The notes under the pieces were generated by a model. It was given only the letters and a program-made list of their open reading frames with translations, had not been told where the DNA came from and made no database searches. From UBA7239 sp964509075 (GTDB lineage: Bacteria > Pseudomonadota > Gammaproteobacteria > Pseudomonadales > UBA7239): a DNA stretch of 64,000 nt. The position numbers and the translations under genes are program-made. Positions 26,044 through 34,479 of this stretch are shown piece after piece. How positions within the stretch are numbered: position 1 is the stretch's first letter; each line of letters begins with the position of its first letter. The stretch is taken from the NCBI GenBank assembly GCA_964509075.1, contig CAZDWC010000007.1, forward strand, positions 127,343-191,342, given 5' to 3'.

Positions 26044-27993
26044 ATGTCCATCAACGTTTCCGATCGCCACGTCTATCCCGTTTCTGCTGAAACCGCTGCC
26101 GGCGCGCATATCACGCGCGAGCGCTATGCGGCGATGTATCAACAGTCGGTGACGCAGCCGGAAACCTTCTGGGCCGAGCGCGCGCAGGAATTTCTCACGT
26201 TCGAGCGCCAGTGGGATCGCGTACTCGATTACGATCTGGCAAAAGGCCATGCGCGCTGGTTTGATGGCGCGCAACTGAATGTGAGCGTGAATTGTATTGA
26301 TCGCCATCTCGCCACACGCGGTGAACAAACTGCCATCATCTGGGAAGGCGACAACCCCGCCGAGAGCCAGCGCGTCACCTATCACGAATTGCACAAGCAG
26401 GTGTGCCAGTTGGCCAATGCGCTGAAACTGCGCGGCGTGAAACGCGGTGATCGCGTGTGCATCTACATGCCGATGATTCCGGAAGCAGCCTACGCCATGC
26501 TCGCCTGCACGCGCATCGGCGCGATTCACTCCATTGTCTTCGGTGGATTTTCGCCAGAGTCGTTGAAAGACCGCATTCTCGATTCCGATTGCCGCGTGGT
26601 GATCACCGCCGATGAAGGCGTGCGCAGCGGCAAAGCCATTCCCTTGAAAGCGAATGTGGATACCGCGTTGCAGCATTGCCCGGATGTGCACACCGTGCTC
26701 ACCGTCAAACGCACCGGCGGCACGATCAACTGGCAAGCACCGCGCGATGTCTGGTATCACGAATTGGTGAATGATCAGGATGCGTGGTGTGATCCGGAAT
26801 GGATGGAGGCGGAAGATCCGCTGTTCATTCTGTACACCTCCGGTTCCACCGGAAAACCGAAGGGCGTGTTGCACACCACCGCCGGTTATCTGTTGATGGC
26901 GGCGATGACGTTCAAGTACACGTTTGATTACCGCGAAGGCGAAGTGTTCTGGTGCACGGCGGATGTCGGCTGGGTCACCGGCCACTCGTACACGGTGTAC
27001 GGCCCGCTCGCCAATGGTGCGATCACACTGATGTTTGAAGGCGTGCCGACGTATCCGGATGCTTCGCGTTGCTGGCAGGTGTGCGACAAACACCACGTCA
27101 ATATTTTCTACACCGCGCCGACGGCGATTCGCGCACTGATGGCGCAAGGCAATGATTTCGTCACCTCGTCTTCGCGCGCGAGTATTCGTTTGCTGGGTAC
27201 GGTGGGCGAACCGATCAACCCGGAAGCCTGGGAGTGGTATCACCGCGTGGTCGGCGAAAGCCGCTGCGCAATTGTCGATACGTGGTGGCAAACAGAAACC
27301 GGCGCGCAAATGATTACGCCGATGCCCGGCGCGACTGCATTGAAACCCGGCTCTGCCACCTTGCCGATGTTTGGTGTGCAACCGGCATTGCTCGATCAGA
27401 ATGGAAAAGAAATTGAAGGTGCCGGTGAAGGCATGCTGGTGATCAAAGCGTCATGGCCGAGCCAGATCCGCACCGTGTACGGCAATCACCAGCGGTTGAT
27501 CGACACCTATTTTTCACAATACCCCGGCTACTACTTCACCGGCGACGGTGCGCGCCGCGATGAAGACGGCTATTACTGGATCACCGGCCGCGTGGATGAT
27601 GTGCTGAATGTTTCCGGCCACCGTTTGGGCACGGCAGAAATTGAATCTGCGCTGGTGTTGCATCCGAAAGTGGCGGAAGCGGCGGTGGTGGGTTACCCGC
27701 ACGATATCAAAGGCCAGGGCATTTATTGTTTTGTCACGTTGATGAATGGCGAAACGGGTTCACCGGAGCTGGAAAAAGAACTCGTTGCCTGTTGTGTGCA
27801 GGAGATCGGGCCGATTGCGAAGCCGGATCTGATTCAGTGGGCGCCGGGTTTGCCGAAGACGCGTTCGGGCAAGATCATGCGGCGGATTTTGCGCAAGATT
27901 GCGGAGAACGAGCTGTCGAATCTGGGTGATACCTCAACGCTGGCTGATCCGTCGGTGGTGGAGCATTTGATTGCGAATAGTAGGCATCTCTGA
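26044..27993 (+). CDS. acsA: acetyl-CoA synthetase
   Basis: A 649-residue AMP-forming ligase that activates acetate (or propionate) to acyl-CoA. Core motifs are present: P-loop YTSGSTGKPKGV, the GEPINPEAW motif, the WWQTETG acyl-pocket block, YYFTGDGARRDEDG, and the acetylatable lysine in the C-terminal TRSGKIMRRILR. Length and the acyl-pocket tryptophan favour acetyl-CoA synthetase. Monocistronic by context, with the palindromic repeat just upstream. Confidence 0.95.
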   Translation: MSINVSDRHVYPVSAETAAGAHITRERYAAMYQQSVTQPETFWAERAQEFLTFERQWDRVLDYDLAKGHARWFDGAQLNVSVNCIDRHLATRGEQTAIIWEGDNPAESQRVTYHELHKQVCQLANALKLRGVKRGDRVCIYMPMIPEAAYAMLACTRIGAIHSIVFGGFSPESLKDRILDSDCRVVITADEGVRSGKAIPLKANVDTALQHCPDVHTVLTVKRTGGTINWQAPRDVWYHELVNDQDAWCDPEWMEAEDPLFILYTSGSTGKPKGVLHTTAGYLLMAAMTFKYTFDYREGEVFWCTADVGWVTGHSYTVYGPLANGAITLMFEGVPTYPDASRCWQVCDKHHVNIFYTAPTAIRALMAQGNDFVTSSSRASIRLLGTVGEPINPEAWEWYHRVVGESRCAIVDTWWQTETGAQMITPMPGATALKPGSATLPMFGVQPALLDQNGKEIEGAGEGMLVIKASWPSQIRTVYGNHQRLIDTYFSQYPGYYFTGDGARRDEDGYYWITGRVDDVLNVSGHRLGTAEIESALVLHPKVAEAAVVGYPHDIKGQGIYCFVTLMNGETGSPELEKELVACCVQEIGPIAKPDLIQWAPGLPKTRSGKIMRRILRKIAENELSNLGDTSTLADPSVVEHLIANSRHL

Positions 27994-28050
27994 TTCGCAT
28001 GAGAATATGTATTATCCTTGCAATTAGACACTGACACTACGGGGGCAGGC

Positions 28051-29526
28051 ATGAAATATCAAAGGATTCAATCTTTCCCGGCAATTGATGCTTTCGAATT
28101 TCCTGAACTGGTAGCTCTTTCCGCTGTGTGGCAGGAAAGAAAGTCTGAGCTGGAGGATAACGGAGCTTACAAGGAATTTCTGAAAAAACTCCAGCGGGAA
28201 TGGGCCATAGAAACAGGAATTATCGAGCGCCTCTATACTTGGGACCGTGGTGTTACCGAAGTTTTGATTGAGCAGGGAATTGAAGCATCTATTATTTCAC
28301 ATAAAGGAGGAATACCCAGGCAAGATGCAGAACATATTCAGTCTGTAATTCATGATCATCTTGGGATTGTTGAGGGATTGTTTTCATATATAAAAGGTGA
28401 TGAGCCTCTAACAGAGTATTTTATTAGGGGGCTTCAAGCTCAATTCACCGCTCATCAGGATCACACTGAAGCGGTTACTGATACAGGCCAAGTTATCAAG
28501 GTCAGCTTGCTGAAAGGCGAGTATAAGAAGACAGCAAATAACCCTAGAAGACCAGATGGAGACATGCATCTTTATTGTCCGCCAGAATTAACTAAAGAGG
28601 AAATGGAAAACCTGGTTCGCATATACAGAGATGCAGAAAACTTATATCCGCCTGAAGTAAAATCGGCATGGCTTCACCACAGATTCACACAGATACATCC
28701 TTTTCAAGACGGGAATGGCAGAGTGGCGCGCGCACTTGCTTCTCTCGTTTATTTGCGAGAAGGGCTATTTCCTCTTGTTATCCGTGACTCTGACAGACAA
28801 GAGTACATTGGCGCACTAGAAACAGCAGATGCGGGCGATCTTTCTCCACTTGTGCTGCTGTTTGCCCGAAGACAGAAAGAGGCGATTCTCAAGGCGCTCG
28901 GCCTAGAGCAGCAAGTTCAGCAGAGTAAGTATGCAGAGCAAATCATTAGCTCTGCCCTTGAGCTTCTGAAGTCAAAGTATGCCAAAGAAACACAGAAAAT
29001 ATCTGCCGTATACGATCACGCAGACAAGCTATTTTCCGTTGTTGAGGATAGGTTTAGGGCGTTGATTTCCGATCTAGACGCCAAGCTAAGAGCTCTTACG
29101 CCACCAAACCACGAAAAGTATCAAGCCAGAACAAATTCAGCTAACAGCCGCGCTGCTAACCGACACTATTTTCAGAAGCAAATCGTGGATGTTGCAAATC
29201 AATACGATTATTTTGCCAATCTCGAAAAGCATAGAGCGTGGATTAGAATAACTCTGGCAACAGAACAGGAGTTTGATTATGTGATAAGTTTTCACGGTTA
29301 CGGCCACGGTGACACAGGTATTCTTATTACGTCTGCCTTTACTTACGTTAAGGCTCCTCGTGAAGGAGGCGGGGTTGAGCCGGTTTCCCTGCATCCTGCA
29401 GCTACAGACCTTTTTCAGTTTAACTACGCAGAGCCGTACGAAAGCACATCAAAACGCTTTAATGAGTGGCTGGAAAGCTCCGTAGCTATAGCCATGGCGG
29501 AATGGAAGCGCACGCTCACATATTGA
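28051..29526 (+). CDS. Fic domain protein (putative AMP-transferase)
   Basis: A 491-residue protein with the Fic active-site motif HPFQDGNGRVAR at about residues 216-227. Upstream, ETGIIERLYTW (about residues 54-64) resembles the N-terminal inhibitory helix of self-inhibited Fic proteins (T-x-x-x-E-R here). The C-terminal 260 residues have a coiled-coil-like stretch and a separate domain of unknown type. The gene is visibly more AT-rich than its neighbours and uses different codons, suggesting acquisition. The ATG at 28051 is preferred over an upstream TTG or CTG-type extension. It may modify host or self proteins; the target is unknown. Confidence 0.88.
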   Translation: MKYQRIQSFPAIDAFEFPELVALSAVWQERKSELEDNGAYKEFLKKLQREWAIETGIIERLYTWDRGVTEVLIEQGIEASIISHKGGIPRQDAEHIQSVIHDHLGIVEGLFSYIKGDEPLTEYFIRGLQAQFTAHQDHTEAVTDTGQVIKVSLLKGEYKKTANNPRRPDGDMHLYCPPELTKEEMENLVRIYRDAENLYPPEVKSAWLHHRFTQIHPFQDGNGRVARALASLVYLREGLFPLVIRDSDRQEYIGALETADAGDLSPLVLLFARRQKEAILKALGLEQQVQQSKYAEQIISSALELLKSKYAKETQKISAVYDHADKLFSVVEDRFRALISDLDAKLRALTPPNHEKYQARTNSANSRAANRHYFQKQIVDVANQYDYFANLEKHRAWIRITLATEQEFDYVISFHGYGHGDTGILITSAFTYVKAPREGGGVEPVSLHPAATDLFQFNYAEPYESTSKRFNEWLESSVAIAMAEWKRTLTY

Positions 29527-29564
29527 GAATGGGGGAAAAGCGAAAAGGTGTGCTTTTGAAAAGG

Positions 29565-29644
29565 TACTGGAGAGATTTACAAATATTCAGTCTGGCTAAC
29601 ACGCAAAAAATCAAACAGGCTAACCCGTGAAACCCATCACCGAA
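29565..29644 (+). repeat. 80-bp leader repeat, copy A
   Basis: This segment aligns without gaps to 31022-31101 at an offset of 1457 bases, with clear similarity (for example GCTAACACGCAA and GAAACCCATC in both). It covers the leader and first six codons of the small gene at 29627. Confidence 0.75.
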
Positions 29645-29944
29645 CGCATCCCGCACGCAGAAAACCTCTGGGCCGCAGGCGCCGCCGCCGAAGCGGCGGC
29701 CGACTATGCGCAGGCTTACAGCCTGTACACCGAGGCGCATGACTTGATTATGGATTGCGCACAACTGCACCAGCGCGCGCATGAACAACTGCGGCGCGTG
29801 AACTGGAAGCTGGGAAATTACGGCGAGCTGATCACCGGCTGGCTGCTGCACCTGTTCGCCCCGCTTGGCGTGTTCGAACTCGTCTCCCGCCGCCTGAACA
29901 CCGATGCGCGTTTTGCGGACATGTGCCAGCGCAGGGCGGCGTGA
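29627..29944 (+). CDS. small helical protein, function unknown
   Basis: A 105-residue alanine-rich, probably all-helical protein with a GTG start. The first half reads like a single tetratricopeptide hairpin (AAADYAQAYSLYTEAHDLI), and the second half contains a short hydrophobic stretch (LITGWLLHLFAPLGVFEL). I do not recognise the family. A shrunken copy with its leader lies at 31022-31164. It precedes the BrnA-like gene but does not resemble the BrnT toxin. Confidence 0.55.
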   Translation: MKPITERIPHAENLWAAGAAAEAAADYAQAYSLYTEAHDLIMDCAQLHQRAHEQLRRVNWKLGNYGELITGWLLHLFAPLGVFELVSRRLNTDARFADMCQRRAA

Positions 29945-29945
29945 A

Positions 29946-29961
29946 TTATCACCGGTGATAA
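29946..29961. promoter_or_regulatory. 16-bp perfect palindrome, likely operator
   Basis: TTATCACCGGTGATAA is a perfect inverted repeat starting just after the stop of the upstream gene and 33 bases before the BrnA-like antitoxin start. Ribbon-helix-helix antitoxins normally repress their own promoters through such sites, so self-regulation by the downstream product is the simplest reading. Confidence 0.6.
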
Positions 29962-29994
29962 ACTGTCGCATGTGACACAAAGAGATTTTCTTGC

Positions 29995-30216
29995 ATGAAA
30001 GCAAATGTTTTTGATCAAGTCTTTGATGACAATAAAGACGTCAGCAACGCGCTGGATCTGACACAAGCTAAACGGGGTGATGGTGCACATCAGCGCATTG
30101 GCGTGGATCTTCCACTCTGGATGCTCGAAGCATTGGACGCCGAAGCCGGCCGCCTGGGCGTGACGCGCCAGTCGATCATCAAGGTCTGGCTGGCAGAGCG
30201 GCTGGAAAAGCGTTGA
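29995..30216 (+). CDS. BrnA-like ribbon-helix-helix antitoxin, no toxin partner
   Basis: A 73-residue protein whose N-terminus (MKANVFDQVFDDNKDVSNALDL) matches the toxin-binding arm of BrnA. Its C-terminus (RIGVDLPLWMLEALD and GVTRQSIIKVWLAERL) is a ribbon-helix-helix/CopG DNA-binding domain. In BrnT-BrnA modules the toxin gene directly precedes brnA; here the preceding gene is unrelated, so the antitoxin appears to be an orphan. A perfect palindrome upstream is the likely operator. Confidence 0.8.
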   Translation: MKANVFDQVFDDNKDVSNALDLTQAKRGDGAHQRIGVDLPLWMLEALDAEAGRLGVTRQSIIKVWLAERLEKR

Positions 30217-30253
30217 TACCCGACCAGTCGATAACTCGCATGAGACCCATCCC

Positions 30254-30982
30254 ATGAAAACCCGCACGCTGCTGTGCTTGCTCGCCGGCCTTGCCCTCAG
30301 TCGTGGTGGTTTTGCGGAAGAGGCGGCGCCCGCCATCCAGATGTTGTCGCTCGGGCAATACCACGGCGACGAAGTGCCGCAAGCCAGCGGCTCCGCGTGG
30401 TACGCCCTCACCGGCAGCCACGACAAGCCCGGCGGCTGGGCACTGCAAGCCGTCACACTCCAGCTCGACACGGTATATGACGCCCTGCTGGATGACGAAG
30501 AAAAAGGCCCGTACACCGGCAAAGTGGTGAACACCGTGCCCGCCGTGGGGGCCACCGTGCTGATCCAGCACCCCGCGCTCAAAGCCGGGCCGGTGCCCGC
30601 GGCCGAGATACAAGGCGACGCACGCGGCATCGGAGAAAAACAGATCACTCTTCAACAGCGCCGCTACACCCTTCGCCTCAATGAGGGTTGCAGCAGCGTC
30701 GAAGGCGCGTGCCAGTGGCTGCTGAGTGATGGCGAACACAGCCAGGCAGTGGTGCAAGAGTTGTACATGATCAAAACACCGGAAGGCGTGCTGGATACCG
30801 ATTCCGGCAACACCGGCCTGGTCTGGGCCGGCGATCTGGATGGCGACGGCAAACTGGATCTGCTGCTCGACGTGTCCAACCACTACAACGCCGTGATAAA
30901 CCTGCGGCTGTTTTTATCTTCGCACGCGAAAGACGGCCAGCTGGTGGAAGAAGTCGCTGCGTTTCATGCGGTGGGGTGCTAG
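30254..30982 (+). CDS. exported protein with EF-hand-like/FG-GAP loop, function unknown
   Basis: A 242-residue protein with an N-terminal signal peptide (cleavage near GGFAEE). The mature part is beta-rich, with two cysteines in EGCSSVEGAC and a calcium-loop-like WAGDLDGDGKLDLLLD near residue 195, as in FG-GAP/VCBS repeats. I do not recognise a named family. It ends with a cysteine two residues from the C-terminus. Confidence 0.55.
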   Translation: MKTRTLLCLLAGLALSRGGFAEEAAPAIQMLSLGQYHGDEVPQASGSAWYALTGSHDKPGGWALQAVTLQLDTVYDALLDDEEKGPYTGKVVNTVPAVGATVLIQHPALKAGPVPAAEIQGDARGIGEKQITLQQRRYTLRLNEGCSSVEGACQWLLSDGEHSQAVVQELYMIKTPEGVLDTDSGNTGLVWAGDLDGDGKLDLLLDVSNHYNAVINLRLFLSSHAKDGQLVEEVAAFHAVGC

Positions 30983-31021
30983 GCCTTCTGCCTTGCTCAT
31001 CCTGTTCTTTCCGAAAAAATG

Positions 31022-31101
31022 TGCCGGAGGGATTTAAAAATGATCAGCCCAGCTAACACGCAACACACCCAACAGGCCCACCCATGAAACCCATCGCCGA
31101 A
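31022..31101 (+). repeat. 80-bp leader repeat, copy B
   Basis: Gap-free counterpart of 29565-29644, including the leader and the first codons MKPI-x-E. It is followed by the deleted gene copy at 31084. Confidence 0.75.
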
Positions 31102-31164
31102 GCGCATGATGCCATTATGGATTGCGCACAACTGCACCAGTGTGCGCAGTGCCAACGCCGATAA
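31084..31164 (+). pseudogene. internally deleted copy of the small helical gene at 29627
   Basis: A 26-residue frame starting MKPIAE and continuing AHDAIMDCAQLHQ. These match residues 1-6 and about 36-48 of the 29627 product, with roughly 30 residues lost between them in frame and a divergent end. The copy is too short to fold like its parent. It lies just upstream of the glutaredoxin gene and its leader may now serve that gene. Confidence 0.7.
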
Positions 31165-31182
31165 AACCTGTTGCGAACCTAT

Positions 31183-31611
31183 ATGCGCTACATCCTGCTG
31201 TTAATACTGCTCGTCACATTTGCCGCCAGCGCCGATATTTATAAATGGACAGACGAATCCGGCAAAGTCCATTTTGGTGACAACCCACATCAGGACCAGA
31301 AAGTCGACAAGGTGGAAATCAAGGCCATCAACTCGTTTGAGCAGGTGACATTCGAGACCATCGGCTCGCAGGATGGCGCAGATTCCAGGCGCGTCATCAT
31401 GTATTCAACCGAGTGGTGCGGCTACTGCAAAAAAGCGCGCGCCTACTTCAAGGCCAGGAATATCAGCTTCACCGAGCGCGACATTGAAAAAGACTATTTC
31501 GCCAAAAAAGACTACGACAAACTAGGCGGCAAAGGCGTGCCTGTCATACTGGTGGGCAATACCAGGATCAACGGTTTCAGCGTTGAAGGCTTCGAGAAAG
31601 TCTATAAGTGA
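31183..31611 (+). CDS. exported DUF4124-glutaredoxin fusion protein
   Basis: A 142-residue protein with a signal peptide (MRYILLLILLVTFAASA), a DUF4124 segment (DIYKWTDESGKVHFGDNP), then a glutaredoxin domain with the redox-active CGYC in STEWCGYCKKA and the cis-proline motif KGVPVILVGN. It is expected to act in the periplasm on disulfides or glutathionylated proteins. The start is taken as ATG 31183 because it begins the signal peptide; a TTG at 31171 is also in frame. Confidence 0.88.
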   Translation: MRYILLLILLVTFAASADIYKWTDESGKVHFGDNPHQDQKVDKVEIKAINSFEQVTFETIGSQDGADSRRVIMYSTEWCGYCKKARAYFKARNISFTERDIEKDYFAKKDYDKLGGKGVPVILVGNTRINGFSVEGFEKVYK

Positions 31612-31823
31612 GCACTACAAGCTCCGCCAGGTGCAGCTTCTCATCAACGCAACGGAACACTTAAAACAGCAGCCGGCATGAACCCATCACCGAGCCAAAA
31701 GCGACAGGGTTCTTTCATGTAACCGCCGTGCGTGGCGCCCAACACCCTGCTCTGTTACGATGCCGGCCTTGCGCGCGGCAGCGCGCTTCACCAGAAGCTT
31801 ATTCACACGACAAGGAAACTGCC

Positions 31824-32267
31824 ATGACAATTTTTCGCATCGCCCGCGCCCTGCTGCTTGCTGCAACCACCACCCTCGCCGGCTGCGCCGTGAACCAGAT
31901 GGATGCCAATGTCATCCCCGGCAATGACGTCTCGCAATTCAAGACGTTCTACGTTGCCAAACACAGCAAAGACAAATACAACGTCGCGGAAGAGATCGAA
32001 AAAGCACTGGAACAACACGGCGTGACCGCCAGCGTGGGCCCCGCTGACCAGAAGCCCACTGACGCCGAGGTGATTGTGACCTATGAAGACAAATGGATGT
32101 GGGACATCACCCTGTACCTGCTGCAACTGGATGTCACGTTCAGCAAGCCGAGCGGCTTCCCCATCGCCACTGCGCACTCCATGCACACCTCGCTGACACG
32201 CAAATCGCCCACCGAAATGGCCATGGAAACCACCAGTAATATTTTCAATAAAAACACCGGCCATTAA
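31824..32267 (+). CDS. predicted lipoprotein (DUF4136-like)
   Basis: A 147-residue product with a lipobox LAGC after a hydrophobic signal. The mature part begins VNQMDANVIPGNDVSQFKTFYV, followed by a helix-strand pattern in which EEIEKALEQHGV and DAEVIVTYED resemble the DUF4136 fold. Envelope function unknown. It is followed 49 bases later by another lipoprotein gene, probably in the same unit. Confidence 0.65.
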   Translation: MTIFRIARALLLAATTTLAGCAVNQMDANVIPGNDVSQFKTFYVAKHSKDKYNVAEEIEKALEQHGVTASVGPADQKPTDAEVIVTYEDKWMWDITLYLLQLDVTFSKPSGFPIATAHSMHTSLTRKSPTEMAMETTSNIFNKNTGH

Positions 32268-32316
32268 CGCTCGTTTTCTTTGACTATCGTTTTCTTCAAC
32301 CAACCAGGGAAATACC

Positions 32317-32856
32317 ATGAAAAAAGCATCGCTGCATTTTGGAAAAATTCTGTTCGCCGTATTGGTGGCCGCGCATCTGGCAGGCTGCGCCTCTTCTTCA
32401 AAACCGGAAAACATGGTTGCCGGCGTTATCCAGGCCGGCAAAACCCAGCCTTACTCCGTGAGCGTAAACTCTTCCGGTGGCCGCGAAACTTCCAAGATGG
32501 GCGCCTCGCAAATTGCCGACAAGGATTTCGTTGAAGCCATCAAGCAATCCATTACCGCCAACAAGACCTTCGATGCCGTAGTGGAAGGCGATGCCGGCCA
32601 GTACGCACTGTCTGTTGCCATCGTGAAACTGCAGCAACCGATGATCGGCCTCGACATGACGGTAAAAATGGAAGCCGCCTGGCAGCTGAGGAAACAGGAT
32701 GGCAAAGTGGTGTGGGAACAGGTGATCAACTCCGAACACACCGCCACCGTGAGCGATGCCTTCGCCGGCGTCGCACGCTTGCGCATGGCTAACGAAGGTG
32801 CAGCAAAAGCCAACATCAAGCAGGCGCTGGAAAAAATCTCCGCACTCTCGCTGTAA
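32317..32856 (+). CDS. predicted lipoprotein, function unknown
   Basis: A 179-residue protein with signal peptide and lipobox LAGC (Cys near residue 24). The mature domain has alternating strands and helices (YALSVAIVKLQQP, MEAAWQLRKQDGKVVWEQVI). This resembles small outer-membrane lipoproteins that sense or stabilise the envelope. A strong terminator follows 14 bases after the stop. Confidence 0.65.
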   Translation: MKKASLHFGKILFAVLVAAHLAGCASSSKPENMVAGVIQAGKTQPYSVSVNSSGGRETSKMGASQIADKDFVEAIKQSITANKTFDAVVEGDAGQYALSVAIVKLQQPMIGLDMTVKMEAAWQLRKQDGKVVWEQVINSEHTATVSDAFAGVARLRMANEGAAKANIKQALEKISALSL

Positions 32857-32870
32857 GCCACAGCCCGTTC

Positions 32871-32899
32871 AAAAAAACCCGCCTCGGCGGGTTTTTTTA
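32871..32899 (+). terminator. rho-independent terminator
   Basis: Stem CCCGCC/GGCGGG with a short loop, preceded by seven A and followed by seven T, so it can work on both strands. It separates the lipoprotein unit from yqgE. Confidence 0.9.
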
Positions 32900-32953
32900 T
32901 GGTGCCAGACAAACCGGATCAACCCCCCGCTGTTTTTGGTTACACTGGGCAAC

Positions 32954-33529
32954 ATGAGTCCAAGCACCCCTCCTCCACACCAAAGCCTGCGCAACCAGCT
33001 GTTGATCGCCATGCCGGGGCTGGATGACAGCCGTTTTGCACACACGGTGACCTACATCTGCGAGCATACGCCGGAAGGCGCCATGGGGCTGGTGATCAAT
33101 CAACCCGTGGAAGCCGAACTGGATGACCTGCTGGAACAGATGGGGTTGGCACTGGATCCGGGCCGGCACGCACACAAAATCATGCGCGGCGGCCCGGTAC
33201 ACCCGGAACGCGGCTTTGTCCTGCATCGGGCCGGCCCGCGCTGGGCGCACACGGTCAAACTCAGCGAGGAAATCGCCCTCACCGCCTCGCGCGACATACT
33301 GGAGGCCATGGCCACTGCCAGCGGCCCCGAAGATGCGTTGATCCTGCTCGGCTACGCCGGCTGGAGTGCCGGGCAACTGGAGCGCGAGCTGGCTGAAAAT
33401 GCCTGGCTCACGGCGCCGGCGACACCTGCCATTGTCTTTCATACCCCGTTTGAACAGCGCGCCCGCGCCGCCGCCATGCAGCTGGGCGTAGACCTGTCGC
33501 TGCTCAGCGCCCAGGTGGGCCATGCCTGA
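32954..33529 (+). CDS. yqgE: YqgE/AlgH family protein
   Basis: A 191-residue protein of the UPF0301 family: LRNQLLIAMPGLDDSRFAHTV, EGAMGLVINQP, GGPVHPERGFVLH and LGYAGWSAGQLE are diagnostic. Its biochemical role is not firmly known (the Pseudomonas homologue AlgH affects alginate production). In many relatives it precedes ruvX (yqgF); here ruvX is about 27 kb away behind rapZ and HPr. The ATG at 32954 is the start expected from homologues. Confidence 0.92.
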   Translation: MSPSTPPPHQSLRNQLLIAMPGLDDSRFAHTVTYICEHTPEGAMGLVINQPVEAELDDLLEQMGLALDPGRHAHKIMRGGPVHPERGFVLHRAGPRWAHTVKLSEEIALTASRDILEAMATASGPEDALILLGYAGWSAGQLERELAENAWLTAPATPAIVFHTPFEQRARAAAMQLGVDLSLLSAQVGHA

Positions 33530-33616
33530 GCTGTCAACAGCAGGTCGATAACTCGCCGGCATCAGTCAAATGCAATATGCTGACGAGGTTTCTGAAACAC
33601 GGGATTGGACCTGACC

Positions 33617-33928
33617 ATGTCATTTACATGTATTTCCTTGGCAGCTGCCAAGCAGATGATAGATGCGCGTGATGCAACGATTGTTGATATTCGCGATCCG
33701 CAGGCTTTTGCCGCTGCGCATGTGCCAGGCGCCTTTTCGCTCAACAACAGCAATGTGAGTGAATTCGTGGCGCAGGCGGATCATGACAAGCCGCTGCTGG
33801 TTTTCTGCTACCACGGGCACAGCAGCCAGGGCGCAGCTGATTATCTGGCAGGTCAGGGTTTTTCCGAGGTGTACAGCGTTGATGGCGGCTTCGAGGCCTG
33901 GCGCGGCGAGTACCCGGTGACTACCTGA
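33617..33928 (+). CDS. glpE: thiosulfate sulfurtransferase GlpE-type rhodanese
   Basis: A 103-residue single-domain rhodanese. The active-site loop CYHGHSSQ with the nucleophilic cysteine is the GlpE form, and the DIRDPQAFAAAHVPGA block is the first conserved motif. It transfers sulfane sulfur from thiosulfate to cyanide or thiols such as thioredoxin in the cytoplasm. It starts at ATG 33617 and converges with the ferredoxin gene one base away. Confidence 0.9.
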   Translation: MSFTCISLAAAKQMIDARDATIVDIRDPQAFAAAHVPGAFSLNNSNVSEFVAQADHDKPLLVFCYHGHSSQGAADYLAGQGFSEVYSVDGGFEAWRGEYPVTT

Positions 33929-33929
33929 T

Positions 33930-34409
33930 TTACGCTTCTGCTTTCAGGGTGTTGAGCAGCAGGGTTTCCAGCGCAGAGGGCGTCATGTTGCCATGGACGA
34001 TCTTGTCCAGCGAGATGTTGGGCCCGTTGGCGCAATTGCCCAGACAACGAAAGGGTTCCAGTCTGATGCTTTGCGTGGCATCGCACTGATAAAACTCGAC
34101 GCCCAGCACGCGTTTGGCGGTGGCTGCGAGCTCCCGCCCGCCTTTTGCGCAGCAGTTGTCTGCCGAGCACACATAAAGCAGATGTTTACCCGGTGGTTGT
34201 AGCGAGAGCGAGGGAGACAGTTCAATCGCCTTGTAGATGGCCGGGCGTTCCTGTCCGGTGGCATCTGCGATCAGTGGTATGCACTGTGGCGGCACAAAAC
34301 CGAGTTGCTGTTGCAGCTGTGCCAGCAGATCGACCAGCATCTGATCCGGCGTGAAAGCCGCAATGATTTCGGCGGCGTGATCCAGTGCTGATGTGGCTTG
34401 TTGCGTCAT
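33930..34409 (-). CDS. thioredoxin-like [2Fe-2S] ferredoxin, NuoE-type
   Basis: A 159-residue protein with an N-terminal helical segment and a thioredoxin-like 2Fe-2S domain. Cluster ligands are C-x4-C (CSADNC) and C-x3-C (CLGNC), the spacing of NuoE/HoxE/FdsG subunits. No other Complex I or formate dehydrogenase gene is nearby, so it is an isolated electron carrier or subunit. The start at 34409 fits family length; the frame extends further but overlaps the nitrilase gene. Confidence 0.85.
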   Translation of the reverse strand: MTQQATSALDHAAEIIAAFTPDQMLVDLLAQLQQQLGFVPPQCIPLIADATGQERPAIYKAIELSPSLSLQPPGKHLLYVCSADNCCAKGGRELAATAKRVLGVEFYQCDATQSIRLEPFRCLGNCANGPNISLDKIVHGNMTPSALETLLLNTLKAEA

Positions 34410-34479
34410 GCGGGTGTGATCACTGTTAATAGCGGTGCCGTCATTCTGCGATTCACCGTGATTTTTTTCAAAGAGCAGA

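Noticed and set aside
26023..27381. 452-codon frame antisense to acsA
   Set aside because: Shadow frame; acsA is complete and conserved on the plus strand.
29627..29944. Small gene before the antitoxin considered as BrnT toxin
   Set aside because: It is alanine-rich and helical with no BrnT-like sequence (no D-x-x-K-x-x-x-N-x-x-K-H opening).
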